A DNA stretch of 64,000 bases from Metallumcola ferriviriculae (GTDB taxonomy: Bacteria > Bacillota > JADQBR01): NCBI RefSeq assembly GCF_035573695.1, contig NZ_CP121694.1, positions 162,501-226,500 on the forward strand. Direction: 5' to 3'. Positions 1-11,262 of the stretch are shown here, one piece after another (positions within the stretch are counted from its first letter, which is position 1; every line of letters starts with the position of its first letter). The notes under the pieces are model-generated. The model did not search any database, was not told where the DNA came from, and saw only the letters and a list, made by a program, of their open reading frames with translations. Made by a program: the position numbers and the translations under genes.

Positions 1-1854
<1,854 letters not shown>

Positions 1855-2079
1855 ATTATCTTAAGCTCATTTGAGCTTAATTATCTTAACTTGAAGTTCT
1901 CTCCGGCTCCTCTTTGCTTTATTTTCTTACAAAAAGGGTCCGCTTAAATCTTTTGCCTCGGTACTTCAAACGCTTATCACGCTTGGTTGCCGCTGCTTCA
2001 AAATTTAGGCTTTAAAACTTTCTTTCCGCTGTTCAGTTTTCAAAGACCTCTCTCGCCGCCGCTTTCGGCGACAAATACT

Positions 2080-2108
2080 ATCTTATCATATTTCTTCCCG
2101 CGTTTCAA
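2080..2108 (-). promoter_or_regulatory. rRNA promoter P3 (sigma-A type)
   Basis: On the minus strand TTGAAA (2103-2108) is followed after 17 nt by TAAGAT (2080-2085). It lies within the downstream copy of the duplicated leader unit, closest to the 16S gene. The spacing is ideal and the -10 and -35 each differ by one base from consensus. Confidence 0.62.
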
Positions 2109-2167
2109 CTGGTATTTTCTACCTCGTCTCTCCGCTTCTTCCGCCGCCTCTAAAAGCGACAAAATCT

Positions 2168-2196
2168 ATCCTATCATCTCTCGCCTTACTTTGCAA
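2168..2196 (-). promoter_or_regulatory. rRNA promoter P2 (sigma-A type)
   Basis: On the minus strand TTGCAA (2191-2196) is followed after 17 nt by TAGGAT (2168-2173). It sits at the equivalent place in the upstream copy of the duplicated leader unit, so P2 and P3 appear to be duplicates of one promoter. Confidence 0.55.
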
Positions 2197-2266
2197 CTGG
2201 TAGTTTTTGCTCTCAGTTGCTCTGCTGCGAGAAAAGTCGGTGCCATATCCCGGCACCTGGAATTAT

Positions 2267-2296
2267 ATAATAGCACATATTTTCGCAGCGTGTCAA
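2267..2296 (-). promoter_or_regulatory. rRNA promoter P1 (sigma-A type)
   Basis: On the minus strand a perfect TTGACA (2291-2296) is followed after 18 nt by TATTAT (2267-2272). It is the strongest of three tandem promoters driving the rRNA operon and lies just downstream of the lysS terminator. Confidence 0.72.
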
Positions 2297-2389
2297 CATT
2301 TCTCCCTTCTTGGTCCATGTTAAACCATAAAAGCTAAGACCGCACTTTCCCACGTATTTTACCCCCAAGTTTCAACGGTAATTGAGAAA

Positions 2390-2408
2390 AGCGGGCCGAG
2401 GGCCCGCT
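2390..2408 (-). terminator. Intrinsic terminator after lysS
   Basis: On the minus strand a GC-rich hairpin, AGCGGGCC-CTC-GGCCCGCT, is followed by TTTTCTC. It starts 9 bp after the lysS stop codon and separates greA-lysS from the rRNA promoters. Confidence 0.85.
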
Positions 2409-2416
2409 GCTATTAG

Positions 2417-4377
<1,961 letters not shown>

Positions 4378-4487
4378 ATTCGGTTTCGCTCCCTTTCTAA
4401 ATAACTTGCTGAATCACTATGTCAATATATGTTATTGCCCCATTCTTTATACTGTCAAATACTAGTATCCAGCTAACCACGAAACAA

Positions 4488-4525
4488 GCACTGGCTGGCC
4501 AAAAAATTGAGCGGCAGTCAGTGCT
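4488..4525 (-). other. Hairpin in greA 5' leader
   Basis: Inverted repeats agcactggctg and cagtcagtgct flank a U-rich loop. The element lies downstream of the greA promoter and about 110 nt before the greA start, so it would form in the leader RNA. No long U-tract follows it, so it does not look like a terminator. Its role is unknown. Confidence 0.45.
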
Positions 4526-4547
4526 CCCTCTATTTTGCTTATTGGGT

Positions 4548-4576
4548 ATTATATAGAGCAACCTAATTTTTGTCAA
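4548..4576 (-). promoter_or_regulatory. Promoter of greA-lysS
   Basis: On the minus strand TTGACA (4571-4576), a 17-nt spacer and TATAAT (4548-4553) match the sigma-A consensus perfectly. The -35 lies just 12 bp past the stop of the upstream dehydrogenase-like gene. Confidence 0.85.
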
Positions 4577-4588
4577 GGACTTTCGGCC

Positions 4589-5665
4589 TTAGCCAGCTTT
4601 TTTCTTTTTAGCACGGTCACATATTTGACCAATTTCCTGATTATCCACCGGCCGGTCGAAAGAACGAAACCCAGCCAGTTTAAATTTGTGTTTATCTGCC
4701 AGTGCCGCTATTTCCGTAACTCTTTCAATTGATAATTCTCTCCCTAAACTATATGATTCCCGGCGTCCTTCCAAGGCCAAAATCATAGTTTCGGCCATAC
4801 ATGCATAAGCCATTCCTGTCGGATAGCCAAAATTAAAATTAAAATTGGCGGGCCCCGGAACTTGAACTACTCCACCTTCAATAACTAAGACATCATCTCT
4901 TTCAGCCGCCACCCGCTTGGAAACATCCCTGGGTCTAGCAACATCGCATACTATCGCGCCCGGTTTAAGATCCTCAGGAAAAATCAATTCATCTACCGCA
5001 GCAGTAACAGCTATAATTATATCGGCTCGTTTTAATGCAGTACGGACATCTGTAGCAATGCGCACAGATAAACCGGTCTGATAGAACACCCGGTGGGCCA
5101 GTCGCTCAAGCTTTGCTTTATTCCGACCAGCAACAGTCATATATTTAGCATCTTGGGCCAAAATTTGCGCACAAACAGCGCCAATAGACCCGGTAGCACC
5201 CAGAACCAGGATTTCAGCGTTTTTCAAATCTACCTCCATCAATTCGGAAGCTTTCTTCACTGCCTGACAGGCCACAGCAACAGTGTAACTGTTCCCCGTG
5301 GTCACGGCAATATCTAATTCCCTGTTTACGGTAATTCCTGCGTCGCCAACAACTGATGTCATCGCTCCTAATCCTAAAATATCAGCCCCAAGTTTTTCAG
5401 CTAAACGACCAGTTTTGATAATCTTTTTTAAGACATAATCCTGGGGTAAACTTAGCATTTGTTGACTGGTCAAAGGACACCCGACAAACCAACCAGAAGT
5501 TTCTGCATGAGGAGAAACCACCCCCTCAATATCGGAAACATGAAGTGGAGGGAAAAGTTTGGTCACATTCGAAATAAGCTGCTCAGGCATCTTTCCCAGT
5601 AATGGGAACTTCCTGGTATAATCAGTTATATCTAATGGGTGGATCATAAAAGCAAACTTACTCAA
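4589..5665 (-). CDS. Acyl-ACP reductase-like NAD(P)-dependent oxidoreductase (COG5322)
   Basis: A 358-aa Rossmann-fold protein of the 'predicted amino acid dehydrogenase' group. It resembles cyanobacterial long-chain acyl-ACP reductase (AAR) over its length. Shared features are LGADILGLGAMTS, the block TTGNSYTVAVAC (122-133), the nucleotide-binding loop LGATGSIG (155-162) and YACMAETMILALEG, where Cys289 aligns with the AAR catalytic cysteine. AAR reduces fatty acyl-ACP or acyl-CoA to aldehyde; whether this protein does so is not known. The TTG start at 5665 is fixed by GGAGGA seven bases upstream. It is the last gene of a three-gene operon, 18 bp after a quinate dehydrogenase-like gene. Databases may label it shikimate dehydrogenase-like. 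Confidence 0.7.
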   Translation of the reverse strand: MSKFAFMIHPLDITDYTRKFPLLGKMPEQLISNVTKLFPPLHVSDIEGVVSPHAETSGWFVGCPLTSQQMLSLPQDYVLKKIIKTGRLAEKLGADILGLGAMTSVVGDAGITVNRELDIAVTTGNSYTVAVACQAVKKASELMEVDLKNAEILVLGATGSIGAVCAQILAQDAKYMTVAGRNKAKLERLAHRVFYQTGLSVRIATDVRTALKRADIIIAVTAAVDELIFPEDLKPGAIVCDVARPRDVSKRVAAERDDVLVIEGGVVQVPGPANFNFNFGYPTGMAYACMAETMILALEGRRESYSLGRELSIERVTEIAALADKHKFKLAGFRSFDRPVDNQEIGQICDRAKKKKAG

Positions 5666-5683
5666 GACAAATTCCTCCGTTCA

Positions 5684-6589
5684 TTAATCAAAATACTCGA
5701 TCCTCGGTAAGAAGTTCATTTCGGTCAATACCCGCTCGTAATCCTCAGTGTTGATATCTTGAAGCCTTTTACTGGTTAGAGCTACCATCACCGCTTCCAT
5801 TACATTGGTGCCAAAGGACCTACCGTTTAATTCGGGCGTTGTGGTAACAAGCAGCTTGGCTCCTCTCTTTTTCAATTCTGCCACATCGTCAACAGTAACT
5901 GTATTGGTTATAATAATCTTTCCTTCAATATGTCCCGGAAGGTACTTTTTTATGTAATGGAAGTCACCCGCAATTATATCTGCCTCATCGTAATAATTAG
6001 CAAATTTATTGTTATTATTGGCCTGCTCTTGCTTGCTCCCTGTGGGATAAAGGTATTTAAAAGGCATTCTGCACACTACCGGTGCAATTATTCTGGCCAC
6101 CCGGTTCAATGCCTTTAAAGAATTGAGGGGCACGGGAATCCCCAGTCCAAATATCAAATCACCATAAACCGTCTGCCCGCCCAGTTGGTGAATCGCTTCA
6201 GCCATACCAAACCGGTCAACTGCACACACCATTAAAGTTTTCTTATCATTGAATTTGATGCCGGCGTCATGATGCAGATGGTTTATTACCCGGCGCTCCA
6301 ATGTATTCTTCAAGCCGCTGCCATCTACAATGGGAGTTTTCTGTGCAGCCCTGGCAATCTTGGCTGCATCCTTAATAGTGTAGCGTCGCTTCCCGGCGAA
6401 AATGTATAAATCAGCGCCTCCAAGACCAAAGGCATCCACCTTACCGTCCAATTCCTTTATCAAATTTATAGCAGCGTCCATATCCCCATCAGTGCCGCGT
6501 CGTTCTATTATAAACTTTTCTCCTAAAAATGTAGTTTCCACATAATGATCACGTTTAGAGGAACCCAAGCTTATACTTACTACTTTCAT
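5684..6589 (-). CDS. Quinate 5-dehydrogenase-like protein
   Basis: A 301-aa protein that matches, from memory, a family annotated in Moorella and Desulfotomaculum relatives as quinate 5-dehydrogenase. The biochemical support for that label is weak. A GLGGADLYIF segment near residue 57 and VCAVDRFGMAEA near residue 123 suggest a nucleotide- or substrate-binding fold, but no classical GxGxxG is obvious. The middle holds a low-complexity run of asparagines (QANNNNKFANYY). The ATG at 6589 overlaps the HTH gene stop by one base (TGATG) and has a purine-rich site upstream, so translation is coupled. It sits between a regulator and an AAR-like reductase; the substrate is unknown. Confidence 0.6.
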   Translation of the reverse strand: MKVVSISLGSSKRDHYVETTFLGEKFIIERRGTDGDMDAAINLIKELDGKVDAFGLGGADLYIFAGKRRYTIKDAAKIARAAQKTPIVDGSGLKNTLERRVINHLHHDAGIKFNDKKTLMVCAVDRFGMAEAIHQLGGQTVYGDLIFGLGIPVPLNSLKALNRVARIIAPVVCRMPFKYLYPTGSKQEQANNNNKFANYYDEADIIAGDFHYIKKYLPGHIEGKIIITNTVTVDDVAELKKRGAKLLVTTTPELNGRSFGTNVMEAVMVALTSKRLQDINTEDYERVLTEMNFLPRIEYFD

Positions 6590-7122
6590 CAACTGTCCCC
6601 TCCCCCTTTCAGGATCTTGATAACTCTTCGCACTTCTTCTAGCGAGACCAGCTTGTCTTCTTCAATGGGTGATTTGCCAATTTCCAGCCCCACGACATCC
6701 CGACCAATAACTGCTGACATCAGTTCAATCCGGTAGTTTGAACCTATTACCACCACCTGGTCATACTCTTTTAGCTGGGCAATAATATCCATAACGTAGT
6801 TAAAAAGTTCAAGTCCGTTCTGATGTAAAAACCCCCGACGTTGTTCCTCGGTAAGAATAAGGTAAAATTCGACTCCTTCTTTATTCAGTACTGCTTCCAC
6901 TTCATCCCTATTTTTAATGGGAAAACCTAAAACAGCAATAGGGGCGCCTTTGCGTACTTCCCCCAAGCTTTCCAGGCGCGACACCAGCGTTCGGTCCACG
7001 CCAACCTTTTTTGCGGTTTCTGTTTGTGATATACCCATGGCCCGCAACTCAAAAATCTTATCAACACTTCTTAGCACCCTTTTCTTACTAATAACCTTTT
7101 CCCCAATGCGTAGTAGATCCAT
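6589..7122 (-). CDS. Helix-turn-helix transcriptional regulator
   Basis: A 177-aa protein with an N-terminal helix-turn-helix, FELRAMGISQTETAKKVGVD, at about residues 23-42. The C-terminal part looks like a ligand-binding or Rossmann-like domain (VVVIGSNYRIELMSAV). The ATG at 7122 is preferred over the upstream in-frame start because GGGAGG lies seven to eight bases before it. It heads the operon with the quinate dehydrogenase-like and AAR-like genes, so it probably controls them. Its effector is unknown. Confidence 0.7.
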   Translation of the reverse strand: MDLLRIGEKVISKKRVLRSVDKIFELRAMGISQTETAKKVGVDRTLVSRLESLGEVRKGAPIAVLGFPIKNRDEVEAVLNKEGVEFYLILTEEQRRGFLHQNGLELFNYVMDIIAQLKEYDQVVVIGSNYRIELMSAVIGRDVVGLEIGKSPIEEDKLVSLEEVRRVIKILKGGGDS

Positions 7123-7256
7123 TAGCAATCCTCCCATAGGTTACACAAGTGAGCAAGAATTTATGTGCACAAAACTGTGTACAGTAAATTTTAACAAATA
7201 TATCCCTGTTTCACAAGGGACCAAAAATGTAAGGGATTGTAGAAAAAAGAAATAAT

Positions 7257-8243
7257 CTACCGCAAGGGTAGATTATCGGGCATTTCTTTATACTGTTTTA
7301 GTACCCTTTTCAAGCTCATTACATCCTGCTGTTTATTAACAATTTCCCTAATTTTGGTGGCGTTCCACAAGCCTTTTATATACCAGGCGACGTGTTTACG
7401 CATTTCCCTTACGGCAGTGTATTGTCCTTTGGCGTCCACCATCATATCCAGATGGCGCAAAGCCATATTAATCTTCTCCTCAGCGGTGGGGGGCGGAACC
7501 ATTTCCCCGGTTATTAAGAATTTTGTTATTCGATTGAAAATCCAGGGGTTACCCAAGGCGCCACGACCAACCATTACACCGTCACAGCCGGTAACCGCTA
7601 ACATTCTCGCCGCATCTGCTGGCGCCCATATATCACCGTTACCCACGACTGGTACCGGCACCGAATTCTTTACCTCTTTGATAACCTCCCAAGAAGCCTT
7701 TCCTGAATAAAATTGCTCCCGGGTGCGGCCGTGTACCGTAACCATAGCGGCCCCGGCATCCACCATGGCAGCTGCAAAGGATGGGGCATTAACATTATCC
7801 TTGTCCCACCCAGCACGTATTTTTACTGATACCGGAATAGTCACGGCATGGCTGACTGAAGCAACGATTCTTTTAGCTAGCAGCGGCGTTTTCATTAGGG
7901 CGGACCCCTCTCCGCTTCTAACTATCTTGGGAGTGGGACAGCCCATATTAATATCCACCATATCAGCGCCTAAGCCTTGTATAATGACTGCTGCTTCAGC
8001 CATAGCCACAGGATCTGAGCCAAATAACTGCACAGCTATAGGCGGTTTCTCACCAGCAATTTCCACTAATTTGAAGGTACGCTGGTTATTATAAACCAAT
8101 GCTTTTGCACTTACCATTTCCGTGACCACTAAGCCGCATCCCGCTTCCTTGGCCAAAACCCGATAAGTTTTATCGGTTACTCCAGCCATAGGTGCGGCAA
8201 TCACCGAGTTATTTTTTAGCATTCCTGCAGGGGTCAATCCCAT
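7257..8243 (-). CDS. dusB: tRNA-dihydrouridine synthase
   Basis: FMN-dependent TIM-barrel enzyme that reduces uridines in the tRNA D-loop to dihydrouridine. The family motif VDINMGCPTPKIV holds the catalytic cysteine (Cys102 counted from the ATG), and GVMVGRGALGNPWIF is the C-terminal FMN phosphate-binding motif. The length of about 328 aa is typical. The ATG at 8243 is preferred to the GTG two codons earlier because of the GAGGGTG site. It lies 13 bp after coaX, and in B. subtilis the homologue also sits between the folate genes and lysS. The gene ends close to the start of an intergenic gap before the HTH regulator. Confidence 0.96.
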   Translation of the reverse strand: MGLTPAGMLKNNSVIAAPMAGVTDKTYRVLAKEAGCGLVVTEMVSAKALVYNNQRTFKLVEIAGEKPPIAVQLFGSDPVAMAEAAVIIQGLGADMVDINMGCPTPKIVRSGEGSALMKTPLLAKRIVASVSHAVTIPVSVKIRAGWDKDNVNAPSFAAAMVDAGAAMVTVHGRTREQFYSGKASWEVIKEVKNSVPVPVVGNGDIWAPADAARMLAVTGCDGVMVGRGALGNPWIFNRITKFLITGEMVPPPTAEEKINMALRHLDMMVDAKGQYTAVREMRKHVAWYIKGLWNATKIREIVNKQQDVMSLKRVLKQYKEMPDNLPLR

Positions 8244-8256
8244 ATTCACCCTCGCT

Positions 8257-9027
8257 TCACTTCAACAAATTTCGTTGATAAATCAGCCTCAGTCCCTCTA
8301 AAGTCAAAAACTCATCTATAACTTCCACTGTCGCCGAGTGCTTTCCAATCAAAGGTGCAAGGCCGCCAGTAGCTATTACCCGGGCCCTTTCAGTCATTTC
8401 TTCCTGCATCCTGTTTACTATTCCTTCTACTTGGCCGACAAAGCCGTAAAGAATACCCGACTGCATACTGTTGACAGTGTTTCTTCCCACCACATTGGGG
8501 GGTGGTGCCAACTCCACCCTGGGCAGCTTCGCTGCTCTTTGGAACAATGCCTCCATCGAAATACCAATACCCGGTGCAATTGCCCCGCCCAAATACTCCC
8601 CATCACGAGATACGAGGTCGAATGTAGTGGCCGTGCCGAAATCAACCACTATAGCCGGACCCCCATACTGTGAGTATGCCCCAACAGCATTGACAATCCT
8701 ATCCGCGCCCACTTCCCGGGGGTTGTCAAAACGTAATGGCATTCCTGTTTTGATGCCCGGCCCGATTAGAAGAGGGGTCATGCTAAAATATTTTTCCGTC
8801 ATCTCCAAAAGTGCAACCTGCATTTGGGGTACCACGGAAGAGATAGCAATTCCGGTGATATCTAAAAAACTTAATTTTTCAAATTGGAAAAGATTCTTAA
8901 GCAAAATAGCAAATTCATCAGCGGTTCGTTCACGGTAAGTGGAAACCCGCCAATGATTTGTTAGCTGCTCTCCCTGGTATGTACCCAATAAAATATTTGT
9001 ATTCCCCACATCAAAGGTTAAAAGCAT
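8257..9027 (-). CDS. coaX: Type III pantothenate kinase
   Basis: Phosphorylates pantothenate, the first step of coenzyme A synthesis, using the ASKHA fold. Phosphate-binding motif DVGNTNILLG is at residues 6-15, GADRIVNAVGA holds the pantothenate-binding aspartate, and VDFGTATTFDLV is the adenosine/phosphate 2 motif. The 256-aa length is normal. The ATG start has TAGGAGGT upstream. CoaX is placed between the vitamin block (panD-panC) and dusB, and B. subtilis also has coaX in this conserved region. Confidence 0.96.
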   Translation of the reverse strand: MLLTFDVGNTNILLGTYQGEQLTNHWRVSTYRERTADEFAILLKNLFQFEKLSFLDITGIAISSVVPQMQVALLEMTEKYFSMTPLLIGPGIKTGMPLRFDNPREVGADRIVNAVGAYSQYGGPAIVVDFGTATTFDLVSRDGEYLGGAIAPGIGISMEALFQRAAKLPRVELAPPPNVVGRNTVNSMQSGILYGFVGQVEGIVNRMQEEMTERARVIATGGLAPLIGKHSATVEVIDEFLTLEGLRLIYQRNLLK

Positions 9028-9185
9028 TCTACACCTACCTCCTAGTGCGCCGCGTGCGCGGTCTCCCCTAGGTCAATTCGCTCTATTATGACATTTTCCT
9101 TTATTTTTCCCTAATTTGCAATCGTTAAACCCAGCATCAGTTAAGGTTGTTTAATTGCGGTAATACAAAGATAAATATTCACGAT

Positions 9186-9743
9186 TTATAATTCGCCGGG
9201 AACCAACAAACCGCCGGACACCAGTGAACTGCGGAGGTTGACTGCTACTCCCGCTGCTAAAAATACTTTTACTGCATCCAGTGGCAAAAACCAACCAACT
9301 CCAGCAACAATTGCTTCACGAGCAGTAAGGCCCATTACGTAAGCCAGTTGGACGGTACCGGTAGTATAAATGATAACCAACCCGACAAGCATGGCCGCCA
9401 GCATGGTCCCGTAACCCGGACTTTTTACGTGTTCGACAATCCAACCAATGATAAAGGCGGCAATAATATAACCCCAGATATACCCGCCCGAATAGCCAAA
9501 TATTACAGGAATTCCACCCTTTAACTGTGCGAAAACCGGTGCCCCCGCAGCACCTAAAAGCAGATATACCAACATACTTAAGCTACCCAAGCGAGCACCT
9601 AAAATTCCCGCCGTCAGGCAAACCGCAAATACTTGCATCGTGATAGGTACCGGAGAGAAAGGTATGGGTATTGATATCTGTGCCATTACTCCGGTAACAG
9701 CAGCAAACATGCCTGCCAGTATCATTGACTTCAGTTTCATCAT
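9186..9743 (-). CDS. bioY: Biotin transporter substrate-binding subunit BioY
   Basis: Integral membrane S-component that captures biotin for an ECF-type importer. The 185-aa protein has about six hydrophobic segments, and the BioY hallmarks PIPFSPVPITMQVFAV (26-41) and GYIWGYIIAAFIIGW are clear. The first of two adjacent ATGs at 9743 is used. A BirA-type operator lies 17 bp before the start. No energising ecfAT genes are visible in the window, so the protein either borrows a shared module encoded elsewhere or works alone. Confidence 0.95.
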   Translation of the reverse strand: MMKLKSMILAGMFAAVTGVMAQISIPIPFSPVPITMQVFAVCLTAGILGARLGSLSMLVYLLLGAAGAPVFAQLKGGIPVIFGYSGGYIWGYIIAAFIIGWIVEHVKSPGYGTMLAAMLVGLVIIYTTGTVQLAYVMGLTAREAIVAGVGWFLPLDAVKVFLAAGVAVNLRSSLVSGGLLVPGEL

Positions 9744-9759
9744 TATATCCCCCTTAGTA

Positions 9760-9788
9760 TGTAAACCAGTTTTATATTCAGGTTGACG
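9760..9788 (-). promoter_or_regulatory. BirA operator upstream of bioY
   Basis: An inverted repeat, TGTAAACC-N13-GGTTGACG, fits the BirA consensus with two mismatches in the second arm. The spacer length is identical to the site before birA. It lies between bioY and birA, just upstream of the bioY start, so biotin-charged BirA should repress the transporter. Confidence 0.7.
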
Positions 9789-9804
9789 TTGACAATAAAT
9801 TTTT

Positions 9805-10767
9805 TTACCGGCTTAGGGTCACCTCGCCAGATAGAAACTCTTTCAGCTCATCACCATCCGTTCTAACAACAAGCCCTCCCCCGTCACCCAGTGCCACTGC
9901 TTCCCCGGAAACAGTACCGCTATGGGAAGTGACTGTTACCATTTTGCCTAACGTTACGTTAAGCTCCTCCCATTTGCCTCGTATAGGACTAAACCCTTTG
10001 GACAAGAAAAGCAGGTAGTTTTTTTCAAATGCATTTAAAATACATGCCAGCAACCCAACCCTGTTAAGCTTTTTACCCAATACTCCTTCTAAGGTAATTG
10101 CCTTGCCTTTTACCTCCTCAGGAAAATCAACAAGCTTAATATTTATACCAAAACCCAAAGTGACATAATTAATACTATCCACTTCTGCACGCATTTCGGT
10201 AAGAAGCCCGCAGACCTTTTTGCCTTCGACCAAAAGGTCGTTGGGCCACTTTATTCCCGGCTGTAACCCTGTATATTTTTCAATACCCTCAGCAACTGCC
10301 ACAGCACCTAATAGGGTTAGTTTGGGCGCATGGGCGGGTGAAACAGTTGGTCGCAGCAACACCGAGCACCAAATACCGGCACCAGGCGGCGAAAACCAGC
10401 TGCGTCCCAGCCGCCCTTTTCCGGCAGTTTGTTGTTCCGCGACTACCACTGTCCCCTCACCCTTACCTTCATCAGCCAACTTTTTAAGCTGGTCATTTGT
10501 TGAAGTAAGATGGTTATAATGATAAATTTTTTTACCGATAAAATTGGTGGTAAGCAGCGAATAAATTTCCTCAGCATAAAGCTTATCCGGAATATGCAAA
10601 ATTTTATATCCTAATCTGGGCACTGACTCTATTTTGTACCCTTCCTGACGCAGGTAATTAATGTGCTTCCAAATAGCCGTTCGGCTTACCCCCATCTCTT
10701 TACTCAGCCATTCACCGGACACATATTCATCGGATTTTTTTAGTAATGCCAATATTTTACCCTTCAT
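9805..10767 (-). CDS. birA: Bifunctional biotin-protein ligase / biotin repressor
   Basis: Activates biotin to biotinyl-AMP and attaches it to carboxylase carrier proteins, and when idle represses biotin genes. The N-terminal winged helix (about 15-60, KEMGVSRTAIWKHINYLRQE) marks a class II, DNA-binding BirA. The ligase motif GKGRLGRSWFSPPGAG (116-131), KWPNDLLVEGKKVCG and a C-terminal SH3-like domain follow. The 320-aa length is typical. It starts at an ATG behind a promoter overlapped by a perfect palindromic operator, so it should autoregulate. BioY lies downstream under its own operator. Confidence 0.97.
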   Translation of the reverse strand: MKGKILALLKKSDEYVSGEWLSKEMGVSRTAIWKHINYLRQEGYKIESVPRLGYKILHIPDKLYAEEIYSLLTTNFIGKKIYHYNHLTSTNDQLKKLADEGKGEGTVVVAEQQTAGKGRLGRSWFSPPGAGIWCSVLLRPTVSPAHAPKLTLLGAVAVAEGIEKYTGLQPGIKWPNDLLVEGKKVCGLLTEMRAEVDSINYVTLGFGINIKLVDFPEEVKGKAITLEGVLGKKLNRVGLLACILNAFEKNYLLFLSKGFSPIRGKWEELNVTLGKMVTVTSHSGTVSGEAVALGDGGGLVVRTDGDELKEFLSGEVTLSR

Positions 10768-10786
10768 CGCAACCTCACCCCAATAT

Positions 10787-10815
10787 TGTTAACCTCATTT
10801 TATCATAGGTTAACA
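10787..10815 (-). promoter_or_regulatory. BirA operator on the birA promoter
   Basis: A perfect inverted repeat, TGTTAACC-N13-GGTTAACA, matches the Firmicute BirA consensus. It covers the -10 element of the birA promoter, so binding would block RNA polymerase. The same N13 spacing occurs before bioY. Confidence 0.85.
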
Positions 10816-10825
10816 TTGCTGACAA
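10797..10825 (-). promoter_or_regulatory. Promoter of birA
   Basis: On the minus strand TTGTCA (10820-10825), 17 nt, TAAAAT (10797-10802). The BirA palindrome at 10787-10815 straddles the -10 element. Confidence 0.7.
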
Positions 10826-10878
10826 TACTCTTGTTACACTAAAATATCTTGCTTGGGCAAGCTGGAGCCAATCACAAA

Positions 10879-11259
10879 CTAATTATTATCCCTGGCGTCC
10901 TCTTCCAGCATCCGCTCAATTCGATTATTTTCGTCCACCAAAGCAACTTTAGGCTTAAATCCAGCCAGTTCGTCATTGTTCAACATTCCATAAGCTATAA
11001 TAATTACCAAATCGCCTTTTTGAACCAACCGGGCGGCAGCACCGTTTACACAAATTACACCACTGCCCCTCTCTCCGGGAATAACATAAGTCTCAAACCG
11101 CTGCCCATTGTTATTATCTACTACTTGTACTTTTTCATTGGGTAAGATGTCTACCGCTTCTATTAGATCAAGGTCGATGGTAATACTACCTACATAGTTT
11201 AAATCCGCTTGGGTAACCGTTGCTCTATGAAGTTTTGATTTCATAATCATACGCATCAT
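10879..11259 (-). CDS. panD: Aspartate 1-decarboxylase
   Basis: Makes beta-alanine from aspartate for pantothenate synthesis. The proenzyme cleaves itself at Gly24-Ser25 in NYVGSITID to form the pyruvoyl group, and both residues are present with the usual KLHRATVT upstream (9-16). The 126-aa length is normal. The first ATG, with GGAGGT seven bases upstream, gives the family's usual start ahead of [10 protein letters not shown]. It follows panC by 3 bp and is the last gene of the DUF2520-panC-panD unit. The usual partner panB is not in the window. Confidence 0.97.
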   Translation of the reverse strand: MMRMIMKSKLHRATVTQADLNYVGSITIDLDLIEAVDILPNEKVQVVDNNNGQRFETYVIPGERGSGVICVNGAAARLVQKGDLVIIIAYGMLNNDELAGFKPKVALVDENNRIERMLEEDARDNN

Positions 11260-11262
11260 ATT

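Larger units (their letters stand above)
1855..2300 (-). other. rRNA operon leader and promoter region
   Basis: There is no protein gene between the 16S 5' end and the lysS terminator. The region is the transcribed leader and promoter zone of the rRNA operon. It contains an imperfect tandem duplication: the stretch around 2061-2110 resembles that around 2145-2200, with shared blocks gcgacaaa..ctat..tatcat and ttt.caactggta. Each duplicate carries one promoter. A TTGAAAACTG box near 2036 matches one in the 16S-23S spacer. A short palindrome, gctcatttgagc, lies at 1865-1876 close to the mature 5' end. Confidence 0.75.

Noticed and set aside
4488-4525. Hairpin before greA as a terminator of the upstream operon
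   Set aside because: It lies downstream of the greA promoter and lacks a U-tract.
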